From: Aureococcus anophagefferens
Taxonomy: Eukaryota > Sar > Pelagophyceae > Pelagomonadales > Pelagomonadaceae
Assembly (NCBI RefSeq): GCF_000186865.1
Contig: NW_008705581.1
Location: 252,685-280,855, forward strand
DNA length: 28,171 bases
Reading direction: 5' to 3'
The notes below the pieces were generated by a model. It was not told where the DNA came from, did no database searches, and saw nothing but the letters and a program-made list of their open reading frames with translations. Within the stretch, counting starts at the first letter, position 1. Every line of letters starts with the position of its first letter. Below are positions 9,901 through 18,400 of the stretch, piece after piece. The translations under genes were made by a program, and so were the position numbers.

Positions 9901-10055
9901 GCGAGGGCCGCGGCGGCCTTGGGCGCGTCGCCCTTGACCTTCTTGGCCTCGGCGACGACGGCGGCCGGCGGCCCGGCGGGCTTCTTGTCGCCCGCCGGCT
10001 TCTTGCCCGCCGGAGCGGGCTTAGACACATTGGGTTTGCCGATGCTGGAGGACAT
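6909..10055 (-). CDS. TEF3: Translation elongation factor 3 (eEF3), ABC-F ATPase
   Basis: Single exon of 1048 residues, close to the length of yeast eEF3. The ATG at 10055 lies in the good context CCACCATGTCC and gives MSSSIGKPN. Order of parts: a Lys/Pro/Ala N-terminus; Ala-rich HEAT repeats (about 40-330); a connecting helical region with a run of eight glutamates; ABC domain 1 with Walker A GGNDCGKTT (about 445), signature LSGGWRMKLALARAML (about 530) and Walker B LLMDEPTNHLD (about 553); ABC domain 2 with Walker A GPNGAGKST (about 690), an inserted chromodomain-like segment (about 777-830), signature ALSGGQKVKVVLGAAMW (about 888) and Walker B VILDEPTNYLD (about 911); and a basic, Lys-rich tail. 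eEF3 binds the ribosome and uses ATP to help release E-site tRNA; it is known from fungi and several algal and stramenopile groups. Walker A 1 has Asp-Cys in place of the usual Gly-Cys/Ala after Asn, a small variation. Confidence 0.95.
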   Translation of the reverse strand: MSSSIGKPNVSKPAPAGKKPAGDKKPAGPPAAVVAEAKKVKGDAPKAAAALAKAFATPDDAAFWLLSEVADAKLAPWILANYAAVLEACGSKKGPVKAAAKAALAACVPVLPAEAAPLELPCLFKAMAVEQQWPARVAALERLTALCALAPKQVAACLPGVVPEVTPCLWDTKKEVAAAAKAAMTACFGLCGNRDVEPVLPKLISAAVRPKEVPECVHSLAATTFVQSVDAPTLAVVVPLLSRALGERGAGATALKRQAALIICNMSKLVDDARDAAPFLPKLLPGLVKLADEMSDPEAREVCERSVELMKRLEAKCSGLAKGAEVETKVAEAFGSKVGAAAGDAAVAKAYVLDVCNALASRRCFAGAEWAKAPKAVAWCLPGGEAAAAAAMDAAAAMMVVEEEEEEEDTAEQLCDCKFTLAYGTKILLHNTQMKLKRGHKYGLLGGNDCGKTTLMRSIANGQLEGFPPADEVKTVFVEADIMGELSHYACLDYIFNDARIQACGASREDVSAIMLKVGFSKKMLTDAVTTLSGGWRMKLALARAMLQDADILLMDEPTNHLDVMNVKWVKDYIKGLTNVTAIMVSHDSGLLNDVCNHILEIKDLKLSCFRGNLSAFVKVHPEARAYFELKSNKLKFSFPKPGPIEGVKSKGKALIKVVDVSFKYPTSEKNIIEKATVQVSLSSRVACVGPNGAGKSTLIKNLTGEVEPCTGTVWAHPNARIGYIAQHAFHHIESHLNKTPNEYIRWRYAGGDDKEAIAKDTMQLSEKEEAAQKQQIEYVVTDPETLKQTKSKRVIARLTGERKTNKSTKENDYEVQWKAPYDGEDHKVYFGLKKLIKYGWEKAAKKVDVKVAQAASGMFRPLTQANVETHLKNVGLEAEFATHHRISALSGGQKVKVVLGAAMWMQPHIVILDEPTNYLDRESLGALADAIRDFEGGVVIISHNNDFTTALCPETWVVEKDEDGISRPNCQGDPEWMKNALATKCDDQHAITEVTDQFGNVTEVKQKKTLSKKEVKNMIKKVKDMIKKGLELDEDEEAFAEEHELWK

Positions 10056-10492
10056 GGTGGTGGTGAAAGGTGGAGGGGCGGTCGAACGGCGGGAGCCTAC
10101 GGTGAATGTGGGTTCTGCAAAAAGGATATCCGTCAGCCGGCGGCGGAAACTCGGACGCGCGGAGGTTCGGGGTGGCGGGGCCGCGGGCGCGGGCGGCGCG
10201 GCCACCGCGGCGGAGTCGGGGGTGCGGGCCGGGCGGGTGGTGGGGGCCGCGGGCGGGGCGCGTGCCCGGGCCGCGGGCCTCGTTTGGCCTCGGCGAGTTG
10301 CCGCTCGCGGATTTCGGCGACGGGGGCCGGGAAACTCGGGGCGCCGGGTCTTCGGGGTGTGGCGGCGGGTCTGGAGGGCGCTGGGGCGGGGGCGAGAGGG
10401 TCGGGGACGCGCGCGCACCTAGGAAGCTGGTTGATGAGCTCGGAACACACGGCCGGGCACGAGCTGAGATCTTGGTGGCTCTGGGCGCTCCG

Positions 10493-10519
10493 GATCGATC
10501 AAGAATTCTTCGATCGATC
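10493..10519. repeat. Near-perfect palindrome upstream of eEF3
   Basis: GATCGATC (10493-10500) is followed by the self-complementary AAGAATTCTT (10501-10510), one extra C and a second GATCGATC (10512-10519). Apart from that single base the 27 bp are a perfect dyad. It lies about 440 bp upstream of the eEF3 start and is AT-richer than its surroundings. A protein-binding dyad or a hairpin are both possible. Confidence 0.65.
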
Positions 10520-10709
10520 GGCTCGCTGCGCGTCGACTCAGACATGTGCTGCGGCCTGCCCACGATGACGGCGTCCGTGCGATGTGGAAGGCGCTCGCCC
10601 GCGACGGAAGCCGCTCGCCGGCGGTCCGTCGCGAGCCCCGCCCGGCGCCGCCGCGCGCCTGGGGCGTCCCCCTCGTGTCCGGAGTGCGCCCGGAGCCGTC
10701 CGCTTCTGC

Positions 10710-10760
10710 CAGGTGTCAAAGTTGCACGTAGCGTCCAAACTTGAGGTGGGTTGACACCTG
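10710..10760. repeat. Inverted repeat with E-box-like arms
   Basis: CAGGTGTCAA at 10710-10719 and its exact reverse complement TTGACACCTG at 10751-10760 are separated by 31 bp. The arms contain CAGGTG/CACCTG, an E-box core. The setting is non-coding. Function unknown. Confidence 0.55.
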
Positions 10761-11353
10761 CCCGAAACTATTGAGCACGGGCAGCTTGCGCCGCGTGGCC
10801 CGACGATGCGTCGCGTGCAGGCCTGGCCTGAGCGGCGCGAGCGCCCCACGGCGCGAAATGCTAGCCGGCATCGCCCGGCGGCGCTGCCTCGAGCACAGGC
10901 CCAAGCGGCCCTCGAGGAGGGCTGCCCCTCATTTGTTGTAGCATGGGGCAGCTCTGTCGCGCGCACGGCCGCGCGTCCGACACCTGCCGCCCGCTCAAAG
11001 ACGCACGAGCCGCGCGCCGCGCCCAACACCCGGAACGGACGGATTCGACCGCCCGAAACCGCCGCGGCGGCCGCGGACCGCGCGCGGTCGCCGGGGCCGG
11101 CGGCTCGAGCCGCGGCCGCTCCGGGCGGGCCGGGCGGACGCGGCCCGACGCGCGCGCCACCGATCGCCGAGCCTGCCCGTGGACCGCCGACCGCGCGCGC
11201 TCGGGGCGCGGCGCGCAATCGGGGGCGGCGCGTCGAGAGCTCCCCTCCGCGACGTCGTCCCCTCCGAGTCCGGGAGAACGCGGCTACACCTCCCGTTAGC
11301 GGGTTTGCGGCGCGGCCGCGCGCGCGAGTCGGGAGTGCGGTGGGACCTCGGGC

Positions 11354-11376
11354 GCGGCCGCCCTGGGGGCGGCCGC
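11354..11376. repeat. Perfect GC hairpin beside the assembly gap
   Basis: GCGGCCGCCC (11354-11363) pairs exactly with GGGCGGCCGC (11367-11376) across a three-base loop. It lies 13 bp from the gap and is a plausible cause of the sequencing failure there. Confidence 0.7.
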
Positions 11377-11389
11377 GGGGTGGTGGGGC

Positions 11390-11439
11390 NNNNNNNNNNN
11401 NNNNNNNNNNNNNNNNNNNNNNNNNNNNNNNNNNNNNNN
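11390..11439. other. Assembly gap of 50 N
   Basis: Fifty consecutive N. A round number like this usually marks a scaffold gap of unknown true length, so reading frames must not be carried across it. It truncates the bZIP gene. Confidence 0.97.
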
Positions 11440-12817
11440 ATCGCGGCGCGTCGCGCGCGGCGAGGAGCGCGCGCCCGACGTCGCCCTCGACGCAGGAGCC
11501 GCCGCCGGCGAGCGCGTCGACGACGTCGAGGGGCCGGAGCTCGGCCCGGCGCGCGCCCGCGCGCGGGCTCGGCCGCGGCGGCGCGGCGCCGTCGTCGGCC
11601 GATTGCGGCGGCGCGGCGACCGCGAGGCGGCCCTCGTTTGCGCCGCCGCGGCCGTCGACGACGCGGAGCGCGAGCACGGTCTCGCGGCGGCCCGGCGACG
11701 GCGCGCGGTCCGCCGCCGTCGCCGCCGACTCGGTCGACGGCGCGCGCGCGAACTGCCGCGGCGGCGCGAAGGGCGCGCCGGGCCCGCGGCTCCCGAAGGG
11801 GCTCGGCGGCTGGGGCGCGCCGTGGTAGGGGCTCGGCGGCTGCGTCGCCTCGGACTCCGCGTCGTCGTCGTCGCCGAAGCCGCCGCCGACGACGTTCGCG
11901 ACGGGCGCCGCGGACGCGAAGGAGCCGCCGCGGACGGCGTCGACGACGACGACGCGGCCGCTCCGGCAGACGAGGCAGAGGCGGTGGCCGTCGCCCGCCG
12001 GCGCCGCCTCGTCGTCGCCGGACGACGCCGCGGACCCGTGCGGCGACGGTTCCCGGTAGCCGTCGTCGGCCCGGAAGCTCGGCGGCGGCGGCGCGGCGAC
12101 GGGCTGGCGGTCGACGACGTCGGCGTAGCAGCGCTTCCGCGGGAAGCCGCCGCCGGCGCCCGCGGCGCCGATGAGGTCCGGCAGCGCCGGGGGCGGCGAC
12201 GTGTCGCGCTTCTCCGCCGAGTCCTCGACGGCGGGCCGCTCGTCGGAATCCTCCGACGAGTTCCGCCCGTCGTCGGAGCCCGACCGCGCCTCGTCGCTGC
12301 CGCCGCTGTTGTCCGAGGACACGACGTTGACGCTGCCCTGGCTCGTGGACCACTCCAGCGGGCGCCAGTCGGCCGCCGGCGGCGCGCCCGGGTCCCAGCG
12401 CGGCGCCTCGGCCTTGGCGCCCGCCGCGGCCGCGCGGACCCAGCGCGCGGCCGCGGGCTGGTGGTCGTCGGCGGCGAGGAGGTCCACGAGGTTGAGGCCG
12501 TCGAGCGCCTCGCTGAGGTCGAGGCCCAGGAGCTCGCGCGCGGACCGGCTCGCGAAGCGCACCGCGCACGCCTCGTCGACGGTGATCGTCGGCGGCGCGC
12601 GCGCGAGGATGGCGCCGTACACCGCGAGGCGCTCGTTCGCCGCCGTCATCTCCTCGACGAACTGCTTCTTGCGCACCCGGCTCGTGCAGGCGGACCGGCG
12701 GTTGGCGGCTCGCTTGAGGCGCTTCTTCTCGTCGAGCCGCGTCTGCTCGAGGCGCGATTGTTCTGAAGAAGGTGGCGGGTTGGTGTGCTGGTTGTTGTAG
12801 GGGGCGAAGGACTCCAT
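11440..12817 (-). CDS. bZIP-PAS transcription factor, 3' end lost in gap
   Basis: The ATG at 12817 gives MESFAPYNNQHTNPPP; the frame continues upstream only through non-ATG codons. About 459 codons are present before the gap. Residues about 30-60 form a bZIP basic region with the canonical Asn-x7-Arg spacing (NRRSACTSR), followed by a short leucine-zipper-like helix. Residues about 75-125 look like a PAS domain (VRFASRSARELLGLDL, then LVDLLAADDHQPAAARW). A long Ser/Asp/Pro-rich and probably disordered region follows, with a possible strand segment RLCLVCRSGRVVVVD. bZIP proteins combined with PAS or LOV domains are a known stramenopile class that includes the aureochromes. In aureochromes a LOV domain follows the bZIP, but the flavin-binding motif GRNCRFLQ is not visible here, so light sensing is not supported. 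Probably nuclear, sequence-specific DNA binding as a dimer. The gene is divergent from the sulfatase. Confidence 0.8.
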
Positions 12818-13410
12818 TGGCTGGGAGCGCTTTAGGAGCGCTTCAGCTGGTTTTCTCACCGCCGCGGATGGTGCTACGGGGTGTCGTCGTGCGCAATTGG
12901 ATATGCAAAACGGTGCAAGAGGACGGCGCGCAAGCGGCCTTCCGACGCTGCAAGAACACCGCTCGCAGCAGCGGCAGGGGACGCGCGCCGAGGAAGCAGC
13001 AGCTGGTGATCAGATTGTCCGCCGAGGACCTTTATGTTCATACCCTAGTTATTTTCTATTATTGTTGGGGCAGAAGGGCCTAGAAGGGCGACGGCCCGCG
13101 GAGGCCGACGCCCTCTTCGCGCGGCGCTGAGCCATCGCGCACTCGTAGCCGCCCCGGGCGTCCCGCCTGGCCCATGCACGCTCTAATCTCCGCATGTTGT
13201 GCGGCAGGGCGTGCTTGGAGATCGCGCGCGGCCGCGCCCTGCCAAAACCCCCGAACGGCCGGGAACGCCAGAGCAGATATACTTGAGCTCACAGCTGGCT
13301 CGAAAAACAGAAGCTTCCGCCTCACCGCAAACCGCAGAATTCAGAAGCCGGGGCACTCTGCGCCTCGAAGCCCGGGGCAGCTCCGATCAAAGTGTGGTAG
13401 CAGCCCCGCC
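12818..13410. promoter_or_regulatory. Divergent intergenic region between bZIP and sulfatase genes
   Basis: This 593-bp region holds the 5' sides of two opposed genes. No convincing coding sequence is present. Visible features: an unusually AT-rich patch at about 13030-13070 in otherwise GC-rich DNA; a hairpin at 13085-13114, arms AGGGCG(A)CGGCC and GGCCG(A)CGCCCT with one mismatch; and a TATA-like GATATACTT near 13275, about 135 bp before the sulfatase ATG. Confidence 0.5.
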
Positions 13411-15405
13411 ATGCGCCTCCCCCTGGGCCTCCTCCCCGTCGTCGCCGCGGCCCGCAAGCCGTCGGTCCTCGTCCTCCTCGGCGACGACATCGGCTGGGGC
13501 GACGTGTCCTACAACGGCGGCGCCGCGCTCACGCGCAACATCGACGCCTGGGCCGCCGCGCCGGGGTCCATCACCTTCCAGGACGCCCACAGCGGCGGCA
13601 CGGTCTGCTCGCCGACGCGCGCGACGATCCTGACGGGCCGGAACCACTTCCGGGACTGCGTGGACTACGTCTACGACTGCAGCGACCCGACGGAGTGCGA
13701 CCCGGGCTTCCCGTTCGCGCAAACCGGCACGTTCACGATCGCCGACGCCGCGAGGGCCGCGGGCCACCGGAGCTTCTTCGCGGGCAAGTGGCACCTGGGC
13801 AGCTTCTACGCCGACGCGCCCTACCCGTCGAGCCCCCTGGTCCACGGCTTCGACCGCATGCACGCGACGCTCGAGGTCGCGCCGACGGCGACGACGAACT
13901 GCATGTGCTCGGCGGCCTGGAACGCGTCGTGCGAGTTCGGCCACGACGGCGGGCCCGAGCACTGCACGGGCGGCTTCGCCGCCGGCGGGCCCGACGGCTG
14001 CTGCTTCAACTACTGGTTCGAGGACAAACGTTCGGAGCACGGCGTCGGCAACATGACGCGACCGTCGCACGCGATCGACCGCGTGGAACTCAAATCTTCA
14101 ACCCGACTTCAATGTGCGCGTAATTGAACGAATCGCGCCGGACTCTTCGGCTGTGCTTCGAGAACTTGATGAGAGCAATCGATTCGTCCAAAAATCAGCC
14201 GAATCGACTTCGACTTGATCGAGATGGAGAGTTCTGTGGGGACCCCCCAAACCAGTGGTTGATTTCCACACAGGCGATCGACGCCGTCGAGGTCCAGCAG
14301 TCGCTGTCCGCGTTCCTGAAGACCGTCGACGACGACGCGGGCTTCGTCGCGCAGCTCTCCTTCCACAACTGCCACATCCCCTTCGTCGGCGCCGCGGCGA
14401 CCGTGGCCGCGTGCCGCGACGGCGACGGCTGCCTACCCGAGAACCGCCAGGGCCAACCGAAAAACAACTACTCCGCGGCGCAGCTCGACTTCTACGCGTG
14501 CCTCCTCGAGCTCGACGCGGCCGTCGGCGCCGTGCTCCGGGACCTGCGCGACTTCAAGCGCTACGACGACACGCTCGTCTACTTCACGACGGACAACGGG
14601 CCCGAGGGCGACCGCCCGCGTGGAACTCAAATCTTCAACCCGACGTCCACCGTTTCGACGCGAGCGCTTATGTTGCGCTCCGAGAGCTCGACGAGAGCAC
14701 TCGATTCGTCCAAAAATCGGCCGAATCGACCGAGATAGAGAGCCCCCAAACCGGTGGTTGAATTTCCACTCAGGCAACTGCGGGCCGACCGGGTTCTGCG
14801 ACGCGGACCACTTTGCCACGTGGCCCGGCGACGCGGCGCAGCTCCGCGGGCGGAAGCGCGACCTGTTCGAGGGGGGGCACCGCGTGCCCACGGTGGCGTC
14901 GTGGCCCGCGGTCGTCGGCGACGTCAACCGCGTGTCCTGGGCGACGGTCGGAACAACAGATCTGCTGCCGACGGTGCTCGACGTGCTCGGCGTGTCGCGG
15001 CCGAAGGCGCAGGCGGACTGGCCGCTCGACGGCCGGTCGCTCGCGCCGCTCTTCCGCGGCGCGGCGGACTGGCCGGCGCCGCGCGCGACGGCGCTCGCGT
15101 TCCACGACTGGCCGCCGAACAGCGGCCGGGGCTACGCCTACCGCGTCGGGTCCGTGAAGCTCGTCGTCGGTTCGACGTCGTGCGACGACTGCCCGCTGCC
15201 CATGCTCTTCGACCTCGCCGACGACCTCGAGGAACAGCACGACCTCGCGGCCCGCTACCCGGACCTCGTCGACGAGCTCCAGGCGAACTTCTCCGCCTGG
15301 GCAACGTCCGTGACGCGGTCCCGCGCCGTCGAGAGCGAATGCCCGGCCGGCGCGCCCTACTCGAACGGGCTCCCGGCCGTCCACCTCGGCTGGGCGGGCG
15401 CCTAA
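13411..15405 (+). CDS. Secreted type I sulfatase (arylsulfatase-like), three exons
   Basis: Exons 13411-14070, 14274-14607 and 14774-15405 join into 541 residues across two introners. [14 protein letters not shown] is a signal-peptide-like start, so the protein probably enters the secretory route. Sulfatase hallmarks are complete: metal ligands D25-D26 in GDDIGWGD; the formylglycine motif [11 protein letters not shown] with the converted cysteine at C66; GKWHLG; the HxP-type substrate-site segment ([11 protein letters not shown]) in exon 2; and the second metal site TTDNGPEG at the exon 2-3 junction. Formylglycine sulfatases hydrolyse sulfate esters; the substrate could be a sulfated polysaccharide, which is inference. 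Several extra cysteines between residues about 90 and 205 suggest disulfides. The introners interrupt after SH (before AIDAVEV) and inside the glycine of PEGN. The stop is only 44 bp from the convergent condensin gene. Confidence 0.92.
14079..14273 (-). mobile_element. Introner IE-2 (family A) in the sulfatase gene
   Basis: A 195-bp element starts CCGCGTGGAACTC and ends GATTTCCACACAG. The 8-bp duplication GCGATCGA is identical at 14071-14078 and 14274-14281. Exact splicing removes 14071-14273 as a GC-AG intron between codons. The core at 14184-14203 reads on the minus strand, antisense to the host. The 5' tip has drifted (CCGCG instead of CTGTG), while the 3' acceptor end is intact. Confidence 0.92.
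14616..14773 (-). mobile_element. Introner IE-3 (family A, internally deleted, oldest-looking copy)
   Basis: At 158 bp this copy is about 40 bp shorter than its relatives, having lost internal sequence, but it keeps the core (14706-14725, one change) and both ends in decayed form (CCGCGTGGAA and TTTCCACTCAG). The duplication is GCGACCGC at 14608-14615 against GCAACTGC at 14774-14781, with six of eight bases matching. Splicing removes 14608-14773 (166 nt, GC-AG) within a Gly codon. The decayed ends and duplication suggest an old insertion. Confidence 0.87.
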
Positions 15406-15449
15406 GGCCGCGTGCATCTTATCTTGGGGGAGGGAGGGGGGCGCGGCGC
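15406..15449. other. Minimal convergent spacer between sulfatase and condensin genes
   Basis: Only 44 bp separate the two stop codons, with a purine run GGGGGAGGGAGGGG on the plus strand. The two transcripts almost certainly overlap at their 3' ends. Confidence 0.55.
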
Positions 15450-18400
15450 TCAGTAGGCTTGGGAGAGGGCCGGCGCGGCCGGCGGCGCGGCCGGCGGCGC
15501 GGCGGCGTCGCGGATCTTCGCCGCGAGCGAGGGGGGCGCGTGGGGGAGGAGGAGGCTCGCGTCGAGGCCGCAGGCGAGGGCCTCGAGGGCCGCGCCCTCG
15601 TCGAGGGCGACGACGGCGAGGAGCTCCGACGCGCCGGCGCTGCCCGCGGGCCGCGCCTTCCGCGGCGTCGCGGCGTCGGCGACGGCGGTCCACTGCGCGA
15701 CGTCCGCGAGGGCCCCGAGGAGCGTCGACCGCCGCGCCGTGTCCCGCAGGGCGACCTTGAGCGTCGCCCGCGCCGCGGCTTCCGCGCCCGCGTCGTCGCC
15801 GGCGAGCGCGGCGCCGAGCACGCGGAGCAGGGGCGCGTCGTGGGACGCGTCGAGCGCGCCGGCGCCGCGGAGCCGCGCGGCCAGGCGCAGGAGCGGCGGC
15901 GCGAGCGCGAGCGCCGCGTCGGCCCGGGCCGGCGCCGCGACGGCCGCCGCGGCGAGCGCGAGCCAGGCCTCGGCGGCCTCGGCGAGCACGCGCGTCAGCG
16001 CGGGCCCCGCGCCGGCGAGGACGTCGCCCGCGGCCGCGAGCGCCGCGCCGAGGACCGCGGCCGACGCGGCGGACGGCGACGAGGAGGAGGAGGACGACGA
16101 CGAGGACGACGACTGGGGCGTGCCCGCGCGGGCCCGGGGCCGCGTCGTCGGCGAGAAGAGGCCGTGGCCCGAGGGCGACGCCGGCGCCGGCGGCTCCGCG
16201 AGCGCGGCCTCGGCGTGCGCCGTCGCGCCGGTCAGCAAAGCCCCGAAGTCGCGCGCCAGCCGCTCGTCGACGTCCGCCGCCGTGAAGCCGCCGTCGAGGT
16301 CCCGCTCGAACTTGGCCACGGCCAGGGCCGCCTCGGTCTCCACGAGCGCGACGGCGTCGAGCGTCGCGCCGGCGTTTCCCGCGAGCGCGGCCGCGCGCGC
16401 GTACTTGACGGCCGCGTGGAGCGAATCGAGCGCGCGCTCCGACTCGACGAGCTTCGCGCGGCAGCGCTGGGCCGCGGCGTCGCCGCCGGCGAGGATCTCC
16501 GCGACGGCCGCGAGCGCCGCGGCCGCGGGCAGGCCCGCGGGCTTCGGCGCGGGCGGCGGCCGGCCGCGCTTCCGCGGGCCCGGCGCGTCCGCCGGCGACG
16601 CCGGCGCCGGCGGCGCGGCGCCGAGCGCGAAGAGCGGCTCGCCGAGGCACTTGGCGACGCCGTCGCCGTCGACGTCCGCGGCGCAGACGCGCGCGGCGAC
16701 GTCGAGCACGGCGTCCTCGCTGTCGGCCGCCGCGGCCGCCAACGCGTCGCGCAGCGCGAGCCGCCTCTCGCGCTCGTCGCCGCCGGCGACGGCCGCGCCC
16801 GCCGCGGCGAGCGCGCGCAGGTCCGCGGCGTCGGCGACGCCGGCGAGCCCCGGGAGCGCCGGGCCGACGCCGTCGCGGAGGTACGCCGCCAGGCGCTCGC
16901 TCCCGTCGTCGCCGGCGCCGAGCGCGGACCGGTCGAGCGACCCGTAGGCGAGCGCCGCGGCCCTGACCATGGCCCGGGCCAGGGCGCCGCCGGCGAGCTC
17001 CTCGGGCGGCGGCTCGTCGTCGTCGTCGGAGTCCTCCTCGTCCTCCTCGTCGGCCTGGCGCCGCTTCCGCGACTTCTTCTTCGGCTTCTTCGCGGACGCC
17101 GGCGCGGCGCCGTCGTCCTCCTCCGCCGCCGCGGCCGCGCCGACGACGAGCATGACCACCAACTTGGCGACGGCGCCGACGGGCGCGACGTCGGCGAGGC
17201 GGCCGTAGAGCGCGGCCGCGGCCGCGCCGTCGCGCGTCACGAGCTCGACGGCGCGGCTCACCTGCTTGGGCGCGGCCTCGGCGTCGTCCTTGTGCCGCTT
17301 GAGCGGGAAGTAGGCGTCGACGAGGACCTTGGCGAGGGCCAGCGTCGTCTTCGGGTTCTCGCGGGCGGCGCCGAGGCGCGCGAGCGCGTCCTTGGGCTTG
17401 ACGCACGCCAAAGCGGCGTCGACGCCGCGGCTCGCTGCGTAGGCCGCGAGGCAATTGGCCGCCGCGAGGCGGCACCGCGGCGCCGTGTCGTGGAGCGACC
17501 GCGGCAGCGCGTCCTTGAGCGCGGCGGCGAGCGCCGCGTCGCCGACCGCGTGCGCGCGCGTCGCGTCGCCGCAGAGCGCCGGCGACTCCGCGAGCTCCGC
17601 GAGGCCCTTGACCGCGGCCTCGCGGACCTTCGCGGACGCCGCGTCGCGCGCGCACGTCGACGCCAACGCCTTGACGAGGCGCCCGGCGGAGCCCCGGGGC
17701 AGCGCGTCCCAGTAGCGGCTCACGCACGTCGCCGCGCCCGCGCACGCGGCCGCGCGGACGTCCGGCGACGCGTCGTCGACGCACGCGCACCGGAGGCGCT
17801 CCAACTGGTCCTCCAGCGCCAGGCCCACGGCCTCCTTCTTCGACGCCTTGGCCGTGTCGGCGACGACCGGAAAGGCCGCCGCGAGGATCGTCACCGCGCG
17901 CTTCCGGGCCGTCGCGTTCGGGCAGGCGAGGTGGCGCCAGAGCAGGGGCGCGTAGACGCGCTCGATGGTACCGTCGACCTGGGCAGGAAAAGGGTGATTC
18001 AAGTTCTCTTCAACATGAGTGTTCCGCGCGCGCGCGTTCCGGAAAAAGCATCCATGCTTCGAGGCCGTTCCGAGAGATGATCGCTCGTCCAAAAATCAGC
18101 CGAAACGAGTGGAAAACGGCCGAGATCGGAGCCTTTGAAGTTGGGAATTTCGCTCTCTTTTGCTGCCCTGCCGTCGACGCCCGGCCGGCCCTTGCGCTCG
18201 TGCAGCGCGCGGTCGAGGACCAATTTGAGGCGGTCCGCGAGGCGGCCGTCGCGGCAGAAGAGCGCCGCGCGCGCGAGATCTTGCAGGCGAAACTCCTCGA
18301 AGTCGTCGAGCGCCTCGCGCTTCGCCGCGTGCTCCCAACCCCGAAAGTAGCAGTCGCCGTAGTGGAGCGCCAACCCCGGCGACGCGAGGGGCAGCTGCGC

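Larger units (their letters stand above)
10056..11389. other. GC-extreme spacer upstream of eEF3, up to the assembly gap
   Basis: This 1.3-kb stretch lies between the eEF3 start and the 50-N gap. It must include the eEF3 promoter and 5' UTR and, beyond the gap, perhaps the 3' end of the bZIP gene. Open frames exist on both strands but are Arg/Pro/Ala-rich composition artefacts without recognisable domains, so I call no gene. Structured elements: an almost perfect 27-bp palindrome at 10493-10519, a 10-bp inverted repeat CAGGTGTCAA/TTGACACCTG at 10710-10719 and 10751-10760, and a 10-bp-stem hairpin at 11354-11376. Confidence 0.55.

Noticed and set aside
10056..11389. Several overlapping 100-300 codon frames on both strands
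   Set aside because: They are low-complexity Arg/Pro/Ala translations with no domains. They overlap one another on both strands, as expected by chance at this GC content.
10538..12859. A single minus-strand frame reading from the bZIP gene through the N gap to 10538
   Set aside because: The 50 N are a placeholder, so frame continuity is meaningless. The sequence beyond the gap has no PAS or bZIP-related content, and the nominal start at 12859 is GTG.
14071..14127. Reading through the introner to a protein ending shortly after 14100
   Set aside because: It would truncate the sulfatase before essential residues in exons 2 and 3. Exact excision restores the complete enzyme.
14754..18080. Very long plus-strand open frame opposite the condensin-like gene and across sulfatase exon 3
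   Set aside because: It is Arg/Ala/Gly-rich text typical of off-frame translation in GC-rich DNA, with no domain. The sulfatase and condensin-like frames explain the sequence.
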